A stretch of 64,000 nt of DNA from Pseudomonas sp. CFBP13508 (GCF_005233515.1 NZ_QFZZ01000003.1:587259-651258), one strand, 5' to 3'. Shown: positions 16,554-25,339, counted from the first letter of the stretch. Translations and numbers: made by a program. The notes: generated by a model not told the origin, from the sequence alone.

Positions 16554-17899
16554 TGCAGGTCCCACTCTTTCAAACGTTGCTCGAGGTTTTTCAGGTGAAC
16601 GCTCGGGTGATTCATGGTTCTGGCGGGCAAACCGCTGGCCGCAAGAATATCCGGCAGTGCGGCCAGACGGCGGGCATCCGCGCGCAGGCCTTCGAACAGC
16701 GCCGAGGCATCCAGCCCCGCCAACGAATCGTGCGGATCTGCGCTATCGGCCAATACGCGGCAGACACCTCGCCAATCGACATCTCCCGCCCGCTCCAACT
16801 CTCTTGGCCATTTGGTCGTACGAGTCACGCCTTCGTCATCCATGACCATCGGGGCGAGGTCATAAATCGGCGCGAGCTGGAAAGCGTTCTCTTGACGGAT
16901 GATCGCCGTGTTACGACCGTGGTTATCGGAGTTTCCGAGGATTTTATTGATCAGGTCGCGGCGCAGATAATCGGCGACGAGGCCGGGAATCTGGCTGGCC
17001 TGACCCGCTTTGCGCCAGAGCCCGGCGAGCATGCGGATCACTTCCAGATGATTCATGGCGCTGCCTGGCGTCGTCACTTCAGCCAGCGAATAAATCGATT
17101 CGACGGCAAAACGCGACACCGCCCCATCTTTCACTTGTCGATCAAAACGCCGCATCCACAAACTCGGTTTGTTCGCCTCTTCCAAGGCCAGGCCTTCTGC
17201 CGCGACCGTTTCGATGCCCAATGTCTGCAGCGCTTTGTAGTAATGGAATTCGCTGCGCAGGATGTCCTGGTCGGTCTGCCCTCCCCTGTTTCTGGCGAAT
17301 TTCACGAACCAGTGCTGTCGCACTTCTTCATCGTCCAATACCGCATCGGGATACAGAAACCCGGCGCTGTTCTCTGCCAGTAATAGCTTCGGAGCTTCAC
17401 CACCTGCCCCCGTCGCGCCACCAATGGCCGCGCCCAGCTCGTAGGCATATTCAAGAAAACGGTTGTCGCGGCTAATGACCTCCTCGCGCTTGAATCCGAT
17501 CGGCTTCCTCTCATCAACTGCTTCCGCCGATTCCTTTATTCGCATGTTGCCAATGGGAGCCGGTGTACTGCGACCCAGCAGAAACAGATCGGCGCTGATC
17601 TCGGCGGGTCTTTCCTGACCCAGGCGGGCGAGCAGAAACCGCTTGGCTGCGCCTGCCGGTGCGATATCGTGGACAAAGGCTGGTGTCTTCGCGCGCCGAC
17701 CTTCCCAATCCAGCGGATACAGGGCACTCACGGCCTGGGAAAAAGGCGACCCGATCAACTCGATATTTTCGACCAGATAGCCCGCTTCATAGCCAAAACT
17801 GCAGCGGCTTTCGAAGCCTTTTTCCGGATCATCGAAATCAAGAGTCATCGCGTCGTGCCATTGCCCGGCAGTGAAGATCTGGAGTGTCAGGTTGTACAT
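16550..17899 (-). CDS. hipA: HipA-family serine/threonine kinase toxin
   Basis: A 449-residue HipA-type kinase. Visible features: a glycine-rich ATP loop region (GGATGAGGEAPKLLLA), the HWFVKFARNRGG segment, the catalytic loop GNSDNHGRN with Asp325, His327 and Asn330, and IYDLAPM in the place of the metal-binding motif. Related toxins phosphorylate aminoacyl-tRNA synthetases or other targets and cause growth arrest. All expected kinase elements seem intact, so it is probably active. The gene comes first in the operon and overlaps hipB. A GGA site lies upstream of ATG 17899, directly next to a perfect 14-bp palindrome. Target unknown. Confidence 0.85.
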   Translation of the reverse strand: MYNLTLQIFTAGQWHDAMTLDFDDPEKGFESRCSFGYEAGYLVENIELIGSPFSQAVSALYPLDWEGRRAKTPAFVHDIAPAGAAKRFLLARLGQERPAEISADLFLLGRSTPAPIGNMRIKESAEAVDERKPIGFKREEVISRDNRFLEYAYELGAAIGGATGAGGEAPKLLLAENSAGFLYPDAVLDDEEVRQHWFVKFARNRGGQTDQDILRSEFHYYKALQTLGIETVAAEGLALEEANKPSLWMRRFDRQVKDGAVSRFAVESIYSLAEVTTPGSAMNHLEVIRMLAGLWRKAGQASQIPGLVADYLRRDLINKILGNSDNHGRNTAIIRQENAFQLAPIYDLAPMVMDDEGVTRTTKWPRELERAGDVDWRGVCRVLADSADPHDSLAGLDASALFEGLRADARRLAALPDILAASGLPARTMNHPSVHLKNLEQRLKEWDLQ

Positions 17900-17911
17900 G
17901 TTGATTCCGTA

Positions 17912-17925
17912 TGCATTTAAATGCA
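17912..17925. promoter_or_regulatory. Candidate HipB operator 1 (perfect palindrome)
   Basis: TGCATTTAAATGCA, a perfect 14-bp palindrome centred about 20 bp before the hipA start and just upstream of its ribosome site. The layout TGCA-N6-TGCA recurs twice more in the same intergenic region, which suggests a specific DNA-binding protein, most simply HipB. The rest of this 368-bp gap (17900-18267) is AT-rich and holds the promoters of hipA and of the autotransporter; I see no credible gene in it. Confidence 0.6.
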
Positions 17926-17993
17926 GCTCAACGCGAAAAAACTGTCAATAAACGCAATATAGTGCATTCGCGGAGTTTCAGCTGCAGGATCTC

Positions 17994-18007
17994 TGCAACA
18001 AAATGCA
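17994..18007. promoter_or_regulatory. Candidate HipB operator 2
   Basis: TGCA-ACAAAA-TGCA, same half-sites and spacing as operator 1, centred 82 bp from it. Confidence 0.5.
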
Positions 18008-18035
18008 GTTCTATCTTAGCCATTGGCAAGGTGCA

Positions 18036-18049
18036 TGCAAAATAATGCA
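18036..18049. promoter_or_regulatory. Candidate HipB operator 3
   Basis: TGCA-AAATAA-TGCA, centred exactly 42 bp (four helical turns) from operator 2, on the autotransporter side of the gap. An extra TGCA directly precedes it (TGCATGCA at 18032). Confidence 0.5.
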
Positions 18050-18267
18050 GGTAAGCGCCTGACCTCATTCCGATAAGAATGCGCCAACAGTACCAAGCCG
18101 TAGGAAAAAGAACCGGCGATGCTGCGTAAAAGCTCTGTTTGCGAAATCCCGTGAGGATTTTCGACAGAACGATCCGACGTAGCCTGCACAGCATCAGGAA
18201 CCGACCGACATCGTTTTTTTCAAGGCAGCAATAGAGTTGAGCCTCTCATACAAGGAGGTTGAACTTG

Positions 18268-20505
18268 ATGCCTGCCCTACACAAATACCGTCCCCATCAC
18301 CTCGCTCTGGCGATCGCGCTGACGATCGGATCTGCCGAGGCGTCCATCGAACAGCAACCTGACGTCCAGGTTTCTGCAGAGATCAGCGAAGACAAAACCG
18401 CCAAGCCTCGAAAGAAGAAAACACCCGCGCCGAAAGCGGATCCTGATGACTTGTTTGCGATCAAGGAATTCATCGGCCCGCTGGAGCACACTTCTCCGTC
18501 GCCCGGGCAGGCCTCTGAAGCGCCTTCGGTCGATGCCATACGCGCGACGGTTGCGATCGAGGATTTCAGTCCGGCTTTTTATGAAGGGTTGGAGTTTCCG
18601 GAGTTCGTGGTGGAGGAAACCGGCGATGAGGAATTCGATCTCGTCGACCCGTTTGAACGCGACATGTTGGCGGTCACTACGCAGCGCTCTTTTGTCTCGA
18701 GCCCGCTCGAGAATGTCGGCGGCGTATCCCTGCAACTGGGCCATGGAGATGACTTGCTGGTGATCAATAAGGGCGCCCGTTGGGACGGTCTACTGGACGG
18801 CGGCGAAGGTGCGAACGGGCTGTTGTTCAATGCTGCGGAGGGCGGCGAGATCGGCAAAACACGCAATTTCTCGGCCATGCGAATCGCACGTGGGCAGTGG
18901 ACCCTGCGTCACGCTTTCGAGGGTGATGCCGACGTCAAAGCGGACGCAGTGCTGCTCAACTACGCATCGATCAATGGTGTCGATGTCGACCCGGGAGCGG
19001 TGTTTGGCGGTTATGGACACGTGACGGGGCTGTATGTTGCAGGAACACTGCTTGCCAGCCAGCAACACGGCTCTCCCAATATCAAGGGCAATCTGACGCT
19101 CCATCAGGACGCGGTGTTTTCTTACGCCGTATCTGCCGACCGCGGATCAGATCCCGTGCATGTTCAGGGCACCGCTAGCCTGGGAGGTGCGCGTGTCGAG
19201 ATTTACGGCGTACCGGGCGACTACGCTCGTATCAATGAGTACCGGCTGCTGTCTGCAAACGTCATTGATGGCGAGTTCGGAGAGGTCACCACCAATCTGG
19301 CCTACATGAAGCCCACGCTTTCCTATGAGCCAAACGCCGTGAAGCTGCACTACGTGCGCAACGCTGTAGGGTTCGAAGACCTGGCCCAAACGCGCAGTGG
19401 TCGTTCGATTGCGCAGAGCATGGATAATCGAGGGGCTTCCACTCGAGCTTTCGATATCGGCACCAACAGGGCCGTCGCCGCACTGCTGACCAGCGATAAA
19501 ACCACCGCGCCCGTCGCCCTCGATCAACTTGCCGCAGGCAGCAATGCCAATCTCGCCAAAGCCACGCTGAGCAGTATCACGCCGGTAAGTGCGAGCATGC
19601 TTTCGGCAATGCGGCAGCTGGACAATCATTCCGCCTCGACCTACGGCTCGCGCGGTTCACCTCGTCAGGCCGCAGGCAACAAAGACTCCGGTCGGGTGTG
19701 GATTCAAGCGCTGGGCCACGGCGGCAAAGTGGATCGCGATCTCGACAGCAGCCTCAAACACGCCACCCAGGGTCTGGTAATGGGCGCTGACTGGCGACTC
19801 GACGAGCACTGGCATGTCGGCCTGCTCGGTGGCAAATCGCAGACCAAACTCGATGCCCGCCAGTACGACGGCGACCTCGACAGCTGGCACCTCGGCGCCT
19901 ACGCCATGCGTCAGGATGGCCCGCTGTCACTGCGCCTCGGCGCGACCTACGCCAGCCATCACGGCAGCAGCACACGGCGGGTGGCGTTCAAGGGTTTCAG
20001 TGATCGCCTCAAGGGCAACTACGACGCCAATACTCAACAGGCATTCGCCGAAGCCGGATTCAATCTGGGCCGGGATAGCGTAACCCTCGAGCCCTACGCC
20101 AGCCTCGGCTATCAGCGCTATCAACGCGACAGTTACAACGAAAAAGGTGGCGACGCCGCGCTGAAAATCCACGGGCAGACCCGCGACAACTTCAGCAGCA
20201 CTTTTGGTCTGCGGCTAGCGCAGGTCAACTCGCTGGATAACGGCATGCATTTGACCCCGCGATTGAGCGCAGGCTGGAAACATACCTTCGGCACGATCGA
20301 CAACGACACCCGCCAGCAACTGCGCAAGGGCGGCAAGCCTTTCGAAGTGACCGGCGCGGCGCTGGATCGGAATAGCCTGTCAGTAGATGCGGGGCTGGAT
20401 CTTGGTCTTTCGGCGGTGCACACACTGGGCGTGGGCCTGACGGGCGAAATGGGCAATGACAGCCGAACGTATGGCGTAGCGGGACAATGGCGCATGGCGT
20501 TCTGA
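18268..20505 (+). CDS. Autotransporter (type V secretion) outer-membrane protein
   Basis: A 745-residue classical autotransporter. A signal peptide is followed by a basic stretch (KPRKKKTPAPK), then a passenger to about residue 475 with pertactin-like beta-helix character (VHVQGTASLGGARVEIYG) and no visible protease triad. Residues about 477-745 form the beta-barrel translocator, ending in the aromatic WRMAF expected for BAM recognition. ATG 18268 has a perfect AAGGAGG site. Passenger function (adhesion, biofilm or other) is not evident. Monocistronic; shares its upstream region with hipA. Confidence 0.85.
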   Translation: MPALHKYRPHHLALAIALTIGSAEASIEQQPDVQVSAEISEDKTAKPRKKKTPAPKADPDDLFAIKEFIGPLEHTSPSPGQASEAPSVDAIRATVAIEDFSPAFYEGLEFPEFVVEETGDEEFDLVDPFERDMLAVTTQRSFVSSPLENVGGVSLQLGHGDDLLVINKGARWDGLLDGGEGANGLLFNAAEGGEIGKTRNFSAMRIARGQWTLRHAFEGDADVKADAVLLNYASINGVDVDPGAVFGGYGHVTGLYVAGTLLASQQHGSPNIKGNLTLHQDAVFSYAVSADRGSDPVHVQGTASLGGARVEIYGVPGDYARINEYRLLSANVIDGEFGEVTTNLAYMKPTLSYEPNAVKLHYVRNAVGFEDLAQTRSGRSIAQSMDNRGASTRAFDIGTNRAVAALLTSDKTTAPVALDQLAAGSNANLAKATLSSITPVSASMLSAMRQLDNHSASTYGSRGSPRQAAGNKDSGRVWIQALGHGGKVDRDLDSSLKHATQGLVMGADWRLDEHWHVGLLGGKSQTKLDARQYDGDLDSWHLGAYAMRQDGPLSLRLGATYASHHGSSTRRVAFKGFSDRLKGNYDANTQQAFAEAGFNLGRDSVTLEPYASLGYQRYQRDSYNEKGGDAALKIHGQTRDNFSSTFGLRLAQVNSLDNGMHLTPRLSAGWKHTFGTIDNDTRQQLRKGGKPFEVTGAALDRNSLSVDAGLDLGLSAVHTLGVGLTGEMGNDSRTYGVAGQWRMAF

Positions 20506-20523
20506 CGGGCTGAACACCACTCC

Positions 20524-20613
20524 TGTGGGAGCGAGCCTGCTCGCGAAAGCGGTGGAACACTCGAAGATGATGTTGGCTGACTTGACGCATTCGCGAGCAG
20601 GCTCGCTCCCACA
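20524..20613. repeat. REP pair (inverted, GAGCCTGCTCGC type)
   Basis: Canonical inverted arms TGTGGGAGCGAGCCTGCTCG and CGCGAGCAGGCTCGCTCCCA flanking a 40-bp spacer, between the autotransporter and the convergent pycB gene. Confidence 0.92.
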
Positions 20614-20656
20614 TGTGATCCCTGGCAATGACCTGACAAGGTCGAAAATCACAGGC

Positions 20657-20682
20657 AAAAAAAAGGGGAGCACATGCTCCCC
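20657..20682 (-). terminator. Intrinsic terminator of the pyruvate carboxylase operon
   Basis: Read on the minus strand: stem GGGGAGC / GCTCCCC with a 4-nt loop followed by T8, about 33 bp after the pycB stop codon. Confidence 0.9.
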
Positions 20683-20715
20683 CGAGGTTTAAAGCGTTGG
20701 ATCGCGACTGTTATC

Positions 20716-22524
20716 TCAGCCTTCGATCTCGATGAGGATTTCGCCCGGGTTGACCCGGTCGCCCTTGGCTACATGAATCGCGGTGACCTTGCCGGCAATG
20801 GCGGCCTGGACTTCGGTTTCCATCTTCATCGCTTCGGTGATCAGTACCGCCTGGCCAGCCTTGACGGTGTCGCCCTCCTTGACCAGCACATCGACGATGT
20901 TGCCCGGCATGGTGGTGCTCACGTGGCCCGGCGCAGAGGCCTGTTTGCGTTTGCTGCTGCCACCGCCAACGAATTCGTTGAGCGGTTCGAACACCACTTC
21001 TTCCGGCATGCCGTCAATGGACAGATAGAAGTGGCGCTTGCCCTCGGCCTTGACGCCGACACCGGTGATATCGACGCGATAGGTCTCGCCGTGCACATCG
21101 ATGACGAACTCGGTCGGCACGCCTTCGCCGCCGGCCGAGGCAACGGCGCCCGCTTCCGGGATTGGCAACAGCACTTCCGGCGTGAGGGTGCCGGCGGCAC
21201 GCTCCTCGAGGAACTTGCGGCCGATGTCCGGGAACATGGCGAAGGTCAGTACGTCTTCTTCGGACTTGGCCAGTGCGCCGATATCGGCACGCAACTTGGT
21301 CATTTCCGGCTTGAGCAGATCGGCCGGGCGCACGTCGATGACGTCTTCGCTGCCGATCGCCTGACGCCGCAGTTTTTCATTGACCACGCCCGGTGCCTTG
21401 CCGTAGCCGCCCTGCAGATACAGCTTCACTTCGTTGGTGATGGTCTTGTAGCGTTCGCCGGCCAGTACGTTGAAAAATGCCTGGGTGCCGACGATTTGCG
21501 AGGTTGGGGTCACCAGCGGCGGGAAGCCGAGGTCTTCACGCACGCGCGGGATTTCTGCGAGCACTTCGCTCATGCGGTTCAGAGCGCCCTGCTCTTTCAA
21601 CTGGTTGGCGAGGTTGGAAATCATCCCGCCCGGCACCTGGTTGACCTGCACACGGGTGTCGACGGCGGTGAATTCGCTTTCGAACTGGTGGTACTTCTTG
21701 CGCACGGCGTAGAAATACAGGCCGATTTCCTGGAGCAGTTCCAGATTCAGGCCGGTGTCGTACTCGGTGCCTTTGAGCGCGGCAACCATCGACTCGGTGC
21801 CCGGGTGGCTGGTGCCCGAGGCGAAGCTGGAGATTGCGGTGTCGATATGATCGGCACCGTTTTCGATCGCCTTGAGCTGGCACATGGCGGCCAGGCCAGC
21901 AGTATCGTGGGAGTGGATGAACACCGGCAGCGACTGTTCGGCTTTCAAAGCACGCACCAGTTCACCAGTGGCGTATGGGGTCAGCAGGCCGGCCATGTCC
22001 TTGATCGCCACCGAATCGCAACCCATGGATTCCATTTGCTTGGCCTGGGTAACGAAGGCGTCGATGGTGTGCACCGGGCTGGTGGTATAGGCGATGGTGC
22101 CCTGTGCGTGTTTGCCGGCCGCCTTCACCGCTTCGATGGCGACGCGCAGGTTACGCACATCGTTCATCGCATCGAAGATGCGGAACACGTCGATGCCGTT
22201 CACCGCTGCTTTGGCGACGAAGGCTTTGACCACGTCGTCGCTGTAATGGCGATAGCCGAGCAGATTCTGCCCGCGCAGGAGCATTTGCAGACGGGTGTTG
22301 GGCAGTGCGGCGCGCAGTTGGCGCAGGCGCTCCCACGGGTCTTCCTTGAGAAAGCGCACACAGGCGTCGAACGTCGCGCCGCCCCAGCATTCCAGCGACC
22401 AGTAGCCGACCTTGTCGAGCTTGTCGCAGATCGGCAGCATGTCTTCGGTGCGCATGCGGGTGGCGAGCAGCGATTGGTGAGCGTCGCGCAGGATGGTGTC
22501 GGTAACGAAGATCTTCTTAGTCAT
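20716..22524 (-). CDS. pycB: Pyruvate carboxylase subunit B (carboxyltransferase/biotin carrier)
   Basis: A 602-residue subunit with an N-terminal carboxyltransferase domain (VTDTILRDAHQSLLATRMRT, IKDMAGLLTP, HSHDTAG) and a C-terminal biotinyl domain with the biotin-attachment lysine (about Lys567) in EAMKMET. It moves CO2 from carboxybiotin to pyruvate to make oxaloacetate. Sequence alone resembles oxaloacetate decarboxylase alpha, and it is often so named, but no beta or gamma sodium-pump subunits are near and a biotin carboxylase lies immediately upstream. A GAGGAGA site precedes the ATG. Part of the pycA-pycB operon. Confidence 0.9.
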   Translation of the reverse strand: MTKKIFVTDTILRDAHQSLLATRMRTEDMLPICDKLDKVGYWSLECWGGATFDACVRFLKEDPWERLRQLRAALPNTRLQMLLRGQNLLGYRHYSDDVVKAFVAKAAVNGIDVFRIFDAMNDVRNLRVAIEAVKAAGKHAQGTIAYTTSPVHTIDAFVTQAKQMESMGCDSVAIKDMAGLLTPYATGELVRALKAEQSLPVFIHSHDTAGLAAMCQLKAIENGADHIDTAISSFASGTSHPGTESMVAALKGTEYDTGLNLELLQEIGLYFYAVRKKYHQFESEFTAVDTRVQVNQVPGGMISNLANQLKEQGALNRMSEVLAEIPRVREDLGFPPLVTPTSQIVGTQAFFNVLAGERYKTITNEVKLYLQGGYGKAPGVVNEKLRRQAIGSEDVIDVRPADLLKPEMTKLRADIGALAKSEEDVLTFAMFPDIGRKFLEERAAGTLTPEVLLPIPEAGAVASAGGEGVPTEFVIDVHGETYRVDITGVGVKAEGKRHFYLSIDGMPEEVVFEPLNEFVGGGSSKRKQASAPGHVSTTMPGNIVDVLVKEGDTVKAGQAVLITEAMKMETEVQAAIAGKVTAIHVAKGDRVNPGEILIEIEG

Positions 22525-22538
22525 TGGTATCTCCTCAT

Positions 22539-22622
22539 AGCGGCAAGCTTCAAGCTACGAGCTGCAAGAAAAAGCCAATCTGCTTTTACTGGCCGCTTGC
22601 AGCTGAAAGCTCGCAGCTGCTT
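22539..22622. repeat. Imperfect inverted repeat between pycA and pycB
   Basis: AGCGGCAAGCTTCAAGCTAC-type left arm and GCTTGCAGCTGAAAGCTCGC-type right arm. It belongs to an AAGCTTCAAGC/CTTGCAGCT repeat style unlike the REP elements and could modulate the pycA:pycB transcript ratio (inference). Confidence 0.6.
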
Positions 22623-22625
22623 CAT

Positions 22626-24041
22626 TCATAGGCCTGCGTGGGCGGCGATGGCGGCGGCGATGGCCAGGGCCAGCTCTTCGGGTTTGCGCTTGATCGAGTA
22701 GTTGGTCAGTTCCGGGTGGCTTTCAACGAAGCTGGTATTGAACTGGCCGCTACGGAATTCCGGGTTGCGCAGGATTTCCTGGTAGTAGGCGGCGGTGGTC
22801 TTCACGCCTTGCAGACGCATGTCGTCCAGCGCCCGCAGACCACGGTCCATCGCCTCTTCCCAAGTCAGCGCCCAGACCACCAGTTTCAGGCACATCGAGT
22901 CGTAGAACGGCGGAATGGTGTAGCCGGTGTAGATCGCCGTGTCGGTGCGCACGCCCGGGCCGCCGGGGGCGTAGTAACGGGTAATTTTGCCGAAGCTCGG
23001 CAGGAAGTTGTTCTTCGGGTCTTCGGCGTTGATACGGAACTGCAACGCAAAGCCACGGTGCTGGATGTCTTCCTGCTTTACCGAAAGTGGCAGGCCGGAA
23101 GCGATGCGAATCTGTTCGCGGACGATGTCGATGCCGGTGATTTCTTCGGTGATGGTGTGTTCCACCTGCACCCGCGTGTTCATTTCCATGAAGTACACCT
23201 CGCCCTCGGCGAGCAGGAACTCCACGGTGCCGGCATTCTCGTAACCCACTGCCTTGGCCGCACGCACCGACAGGTCGCCGATGTAGGCGCGTTGTTCCGG
23301 GGTCAGCTGCGGACTCGGCGCGATCTCGATCAGCTTCTGATTGCGGCGCTGGATCGAGCAGTCACGCTCGAACAGATGCACGACGTTGCCGAAGCTGTCG
23401 CCAAGGATCTGCGCTTCGATGTGCTTGGGATTGACGATGCATTTTTCCAGGAACACTTCCGCCGAACCGAACGCCTTGGTGGCTTCGGAGATGACACGAG
23501 GGAAGTTCTGTTCGAGTTCTTCGCGGCTGTTGCAGCGACGGATACCGCGACCGCCACCACCGGAGGTGGCCTTGAGCATTACCGGGTAACCGATGCGGTC
23601 GCCCTCAACCAAGGCTTCTTCGATGCCGGAGACGTTGCCCTCGGTGCCGGGCGTCACCGGTACGCCGGCCTTGATCATGCTGCGCCGCGCTTCGGTCTTG
23701 TCGCCCATGCGCCGGATGACTTCCGCCGACGGGCCGATGAATTTGATGCCGCGCTCAGCGCAGATTTCCGCCAGCTCGGCGTTTTCCGACAGGAAACCGT
23801 AGCCGGGGTGCAGCGCATCGCAGCCGGTTTCCACGGCCAGGTTCACCAGCTTGCGCGGGTTCAGGTAACCGGCCAGTGGCTCGGCACCCACGCTGTGGGC
23901 CTCGTCCGCACGCTTCACATGCAAGGCATGTCGATCGGCGTCGGAGAAAATCGCAACCGAGCGAATGCCCATTTCGGCGCAGGCTCGTACGATGCGTACG
24001 GCAATCTCACCACGGTTGGCGATCAGGATCTTTTTTATCAC
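22626..24041 (-). CDS. pycA: Pyruvate carboxylase subunit A (biotin carboxylase)
   Basis: An ATP-grasp biotin carboxylase of 471 residues, similar to AccC: N-terminal KKILIANRGEIAVRI, the ATP-binding ATSGGGGRGIRRC loop, and the MEMNTRVQVEH active-site strand. It carboxylates the biotin carried by the PycB subunit. The start is GTG 24041, giving VIKKILIANRGE, with AAGGGAA 7 nt upstream; a longer upstream frame is not supported. Adjacent pycB and the divergent LysR gene identify it as the anaplerotic pyruvate carboxylase rather than the fatty-acid AccC. Confidence 0.9.
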   Translation of the reverse strand: MIKKILIANRGEIAVRIVRACAEMGIRSVAIFSDADRHALHVKRADEAHSVGAEPLAGYLNPRKLVNLAVETGCDALHPGYGFLSENAELAEICAERGIKFIGPSAEVIRRMGDKTEARRSMIKAGVPVTPGTEGNVSGIEEALVEGDRIGYPVMLKATSGGGGRGIRRCNSREELEQNFPRVISEATKAFGSAEVFLEKCIVNPKHIEAQILGDSFGNVVHLFERDCSIQRRNQKLIEIAPSPQLTPEQRAYIGDLSVRAAKAVGYENAGTVEFLLAEGEVYFMEMNTRVQVEHTITEEITGIDIVREQIRIASGLPLSVKQEDIQHRGFALQFRINAEDPKNNFLPSFGKITRYYAPGGPGVRTDTAIYTGYTIPPFYDSMCLKLVVWALTWEEAMDRGLRALDDMRLQGVKTTAAYYQEILRNPEFRSGQFNTSFVESHPELTNYSIKRKPEELALAIAAAIAAHAGL

Positions 24042-24178
24042 TTGGAAATTCCCTTGAGCCGGTGGCACCACGACCTGCTGGAGCCAGGTCGACGCGTGAC
24101 CAAATGTTTCAATTCAGTCGCAGGTCCACACTAGCGCTGCTGAGGGATTAACAAAAATGAATAAAAATTGGGTCAGGC

Positions 24179-24194
24179 ATAAGTAAACACTTAT
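24179..24194. promoter_or_regulatory. Candidate LysR-regulator (PycR) box
   Basis: Inverted repeat ATAAGT-AAAC-ACTTAT in the pycA/lysR divergent gap, close to the lysR start. Its size and position fit a LysR-type operator; no binding data can be inferred from sequence. Confidence 0.45.
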
Positions 24195-24231
24195 AGTCGG
24201 AACATCCGTGTTCCGTGAGAGCCTGAATAAA

Positions 24232-25194
24232 ATGCGTAAGTCATTGATGCGTATGACATTGCGTCAGTTGCAGATCTTCAATGAGGTGTGTGATTTACGT
24301 TCCTACAGCCGCGCCGCCGAGGAAATGTCCCTCACACAACCGGCCGTGAGCCTACAGATTCGTCAGCTTGAAGAGCTGATTGGCCAACCGTTATTCGACT
24401 ATGTCGGCAAAAAACTCTACATGACCGAGGCGGCGCAAGCGCTTCAGCGTGCCAGTCGCGACATTTTCGGGCGGCTGGAAAACCTCGATATGCAACTGTC
24501 GGACATGCAGGGTTCGCTGCAGGGTCAGCTGAAACTGGCAGTGGAATCAAGCGCCAAATATTTCGTGCCGCATCTGTTTGCTGCGTTCAAGCGCCAGCAT
24601 CCGGAAGTCAATTTGCAGCTGACCGTGGTCAACCGTGGCCAGGTCATCCGCCGCCTCTCGGACAACCGCGATGATCTGGTGATCATGTCGATGGTGCCGC
24701 AGGACATGGGCCTGGAATTCCTGCCGTTTCTCAACAATCCGATTGTCGCCGTGGCGCGCCCGGATCACCCGCTGGCGCACATGGGCCCGCTGCGCTTGCA
24801 GGATCTGGAACCGTATACGCTGCTGATCCGCGAGCCGGGTTCTGGCACGCGTCTGGCCTGCGAGGAATACTTCAAGGAAAAGCGCGTGCATTTCACCCAG
24901 ACCCAGGAAGTAGCGTCCGCCGAAGCCCAGCGCGAATGCGTGGTGGCGGGTCTGGGCCTGGCGCTGTTGACGCGCCACGCCCTGAACCTGGAGCTGGCGA
25001 CCGGCGGCCTGATCGAGCTGCCGGTCGAAGAGTTGCCGCTGCTGCGCAGCTGGTGCCTGGTGCAGGCCAAAGCCAAGCGGCTGTCACCGGTGGCGCACGC
25101 CTTCCTGGCGTTTATCCGCAGCGAGCGGGCGCAGATTATTGCGTTGGTTGAGCGTTTCGACGGGAAGCTGCGGGCGTCGCCTGCCAGTGAGTGA
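24232..25194 (+). CDS. pycR: LysR-family regulator of pyruvate carboxylase (PycR-like)
   Basis: A 320-residue LysR regulator: N-terminal helix-turn-helix (MTLRQLQIFNEVCDLRSYSR and MSLTQPAVSLQIRQLEELIG) and a LysR substrate domain. It is divergent from pycA-pycB, as in the P. aeruginosa pycR arrangement I recall, so control of oxaloacetate supply is the likely role. Start taken as ATG 24232 (MRKSLMRMTLRQ); internal ATGs at 24247 and 24253 are possible. Its last 59 bp overlap a small convergent gene. Confidence 0.85.
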   Translation: MRKSLMRMTLRQLQIFNEVCDLRSYSRAAEEMSLTQPAVSLQIRQLEELIGQPLFDYVGKKLYMTEAAQALQRASRDIFGRLENLDMQLSDMQGSLQGQLKLAVESSAKYFVPHLFAAFKRQHPEVNLQLTVVNRGQVIRRLSDNRDDLVIMSMVPQDMGLEFLPFLNNPIVAVARPDHPLAHMGPLRLQDLEPYTLLIREPGSGTRLACEEYFKEKRVHFTQTQEVASAEAQRECVVAGLGLALLTRHALNLELATGGLIELPVEELPLLRSWCLVQAKAKRLSPVAHAFLAFIRSERAQIIALVERFDGKLRASPASE

Positions 25195-25339
25195 TCTCGG
25201 GAAAATCGCCGATCTCGGCCTGAAGCTGGCGAAGTTCGAAGCGATCCTCGATTGCGCGGCGGAATTCCATGCGGCGCTGGTCTTCCTGCTGACGACGGGT
25301 TTTCGCGGCGCTGTTGCGTTCTTCGTAGGGCTGAGCCAT
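25136..25339 (-). CDS. Small PA3496-family-like protein (67 aa)
   Basis: A 67-residue basic, highly charged protein (KTRRQQEDQRRMEFRRAIED) resembling the Pseudomonas PA3496 family described as putative envelope-integrity proteins. The ATG is preceded by GGGAGA. Reality is supported by this recognisable motif and the good ribosome site even though the 3' end overlaps the convergent LysR gene by 59 bp. No signal peptide or membrane segment. Function unknown. Confidence 0.65.
   Translation of the reverse strand: MAQPYEERNSAAKTRRQQEDQRRMEFRRAIEDRFELRQLQAEIGDFPEITHWQATPAASRRNAQPTQ

Noticed and set aside
17928..18194. 88-codon frame in the hipA/autotransporter gap
   Set aside because: No ribosome site, no motif, and it covers the candidate operators and promoters.
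20716..22524. Oxaloacetate decarboxylase alpha subunit (sodium pump) instead of pyruvate carboxylase B
   Set aside because: No beta or gamma pump subunits; a biotin carboxylase subunit and LysR regulator are adjacent, as in two-subunit pyruvate carboxylase.
20674..24134. Two long open frames antisense to pycB and pycA
   Set aside because: Fully covered by well-supported genes on the other strand; no motif or ribosome site.
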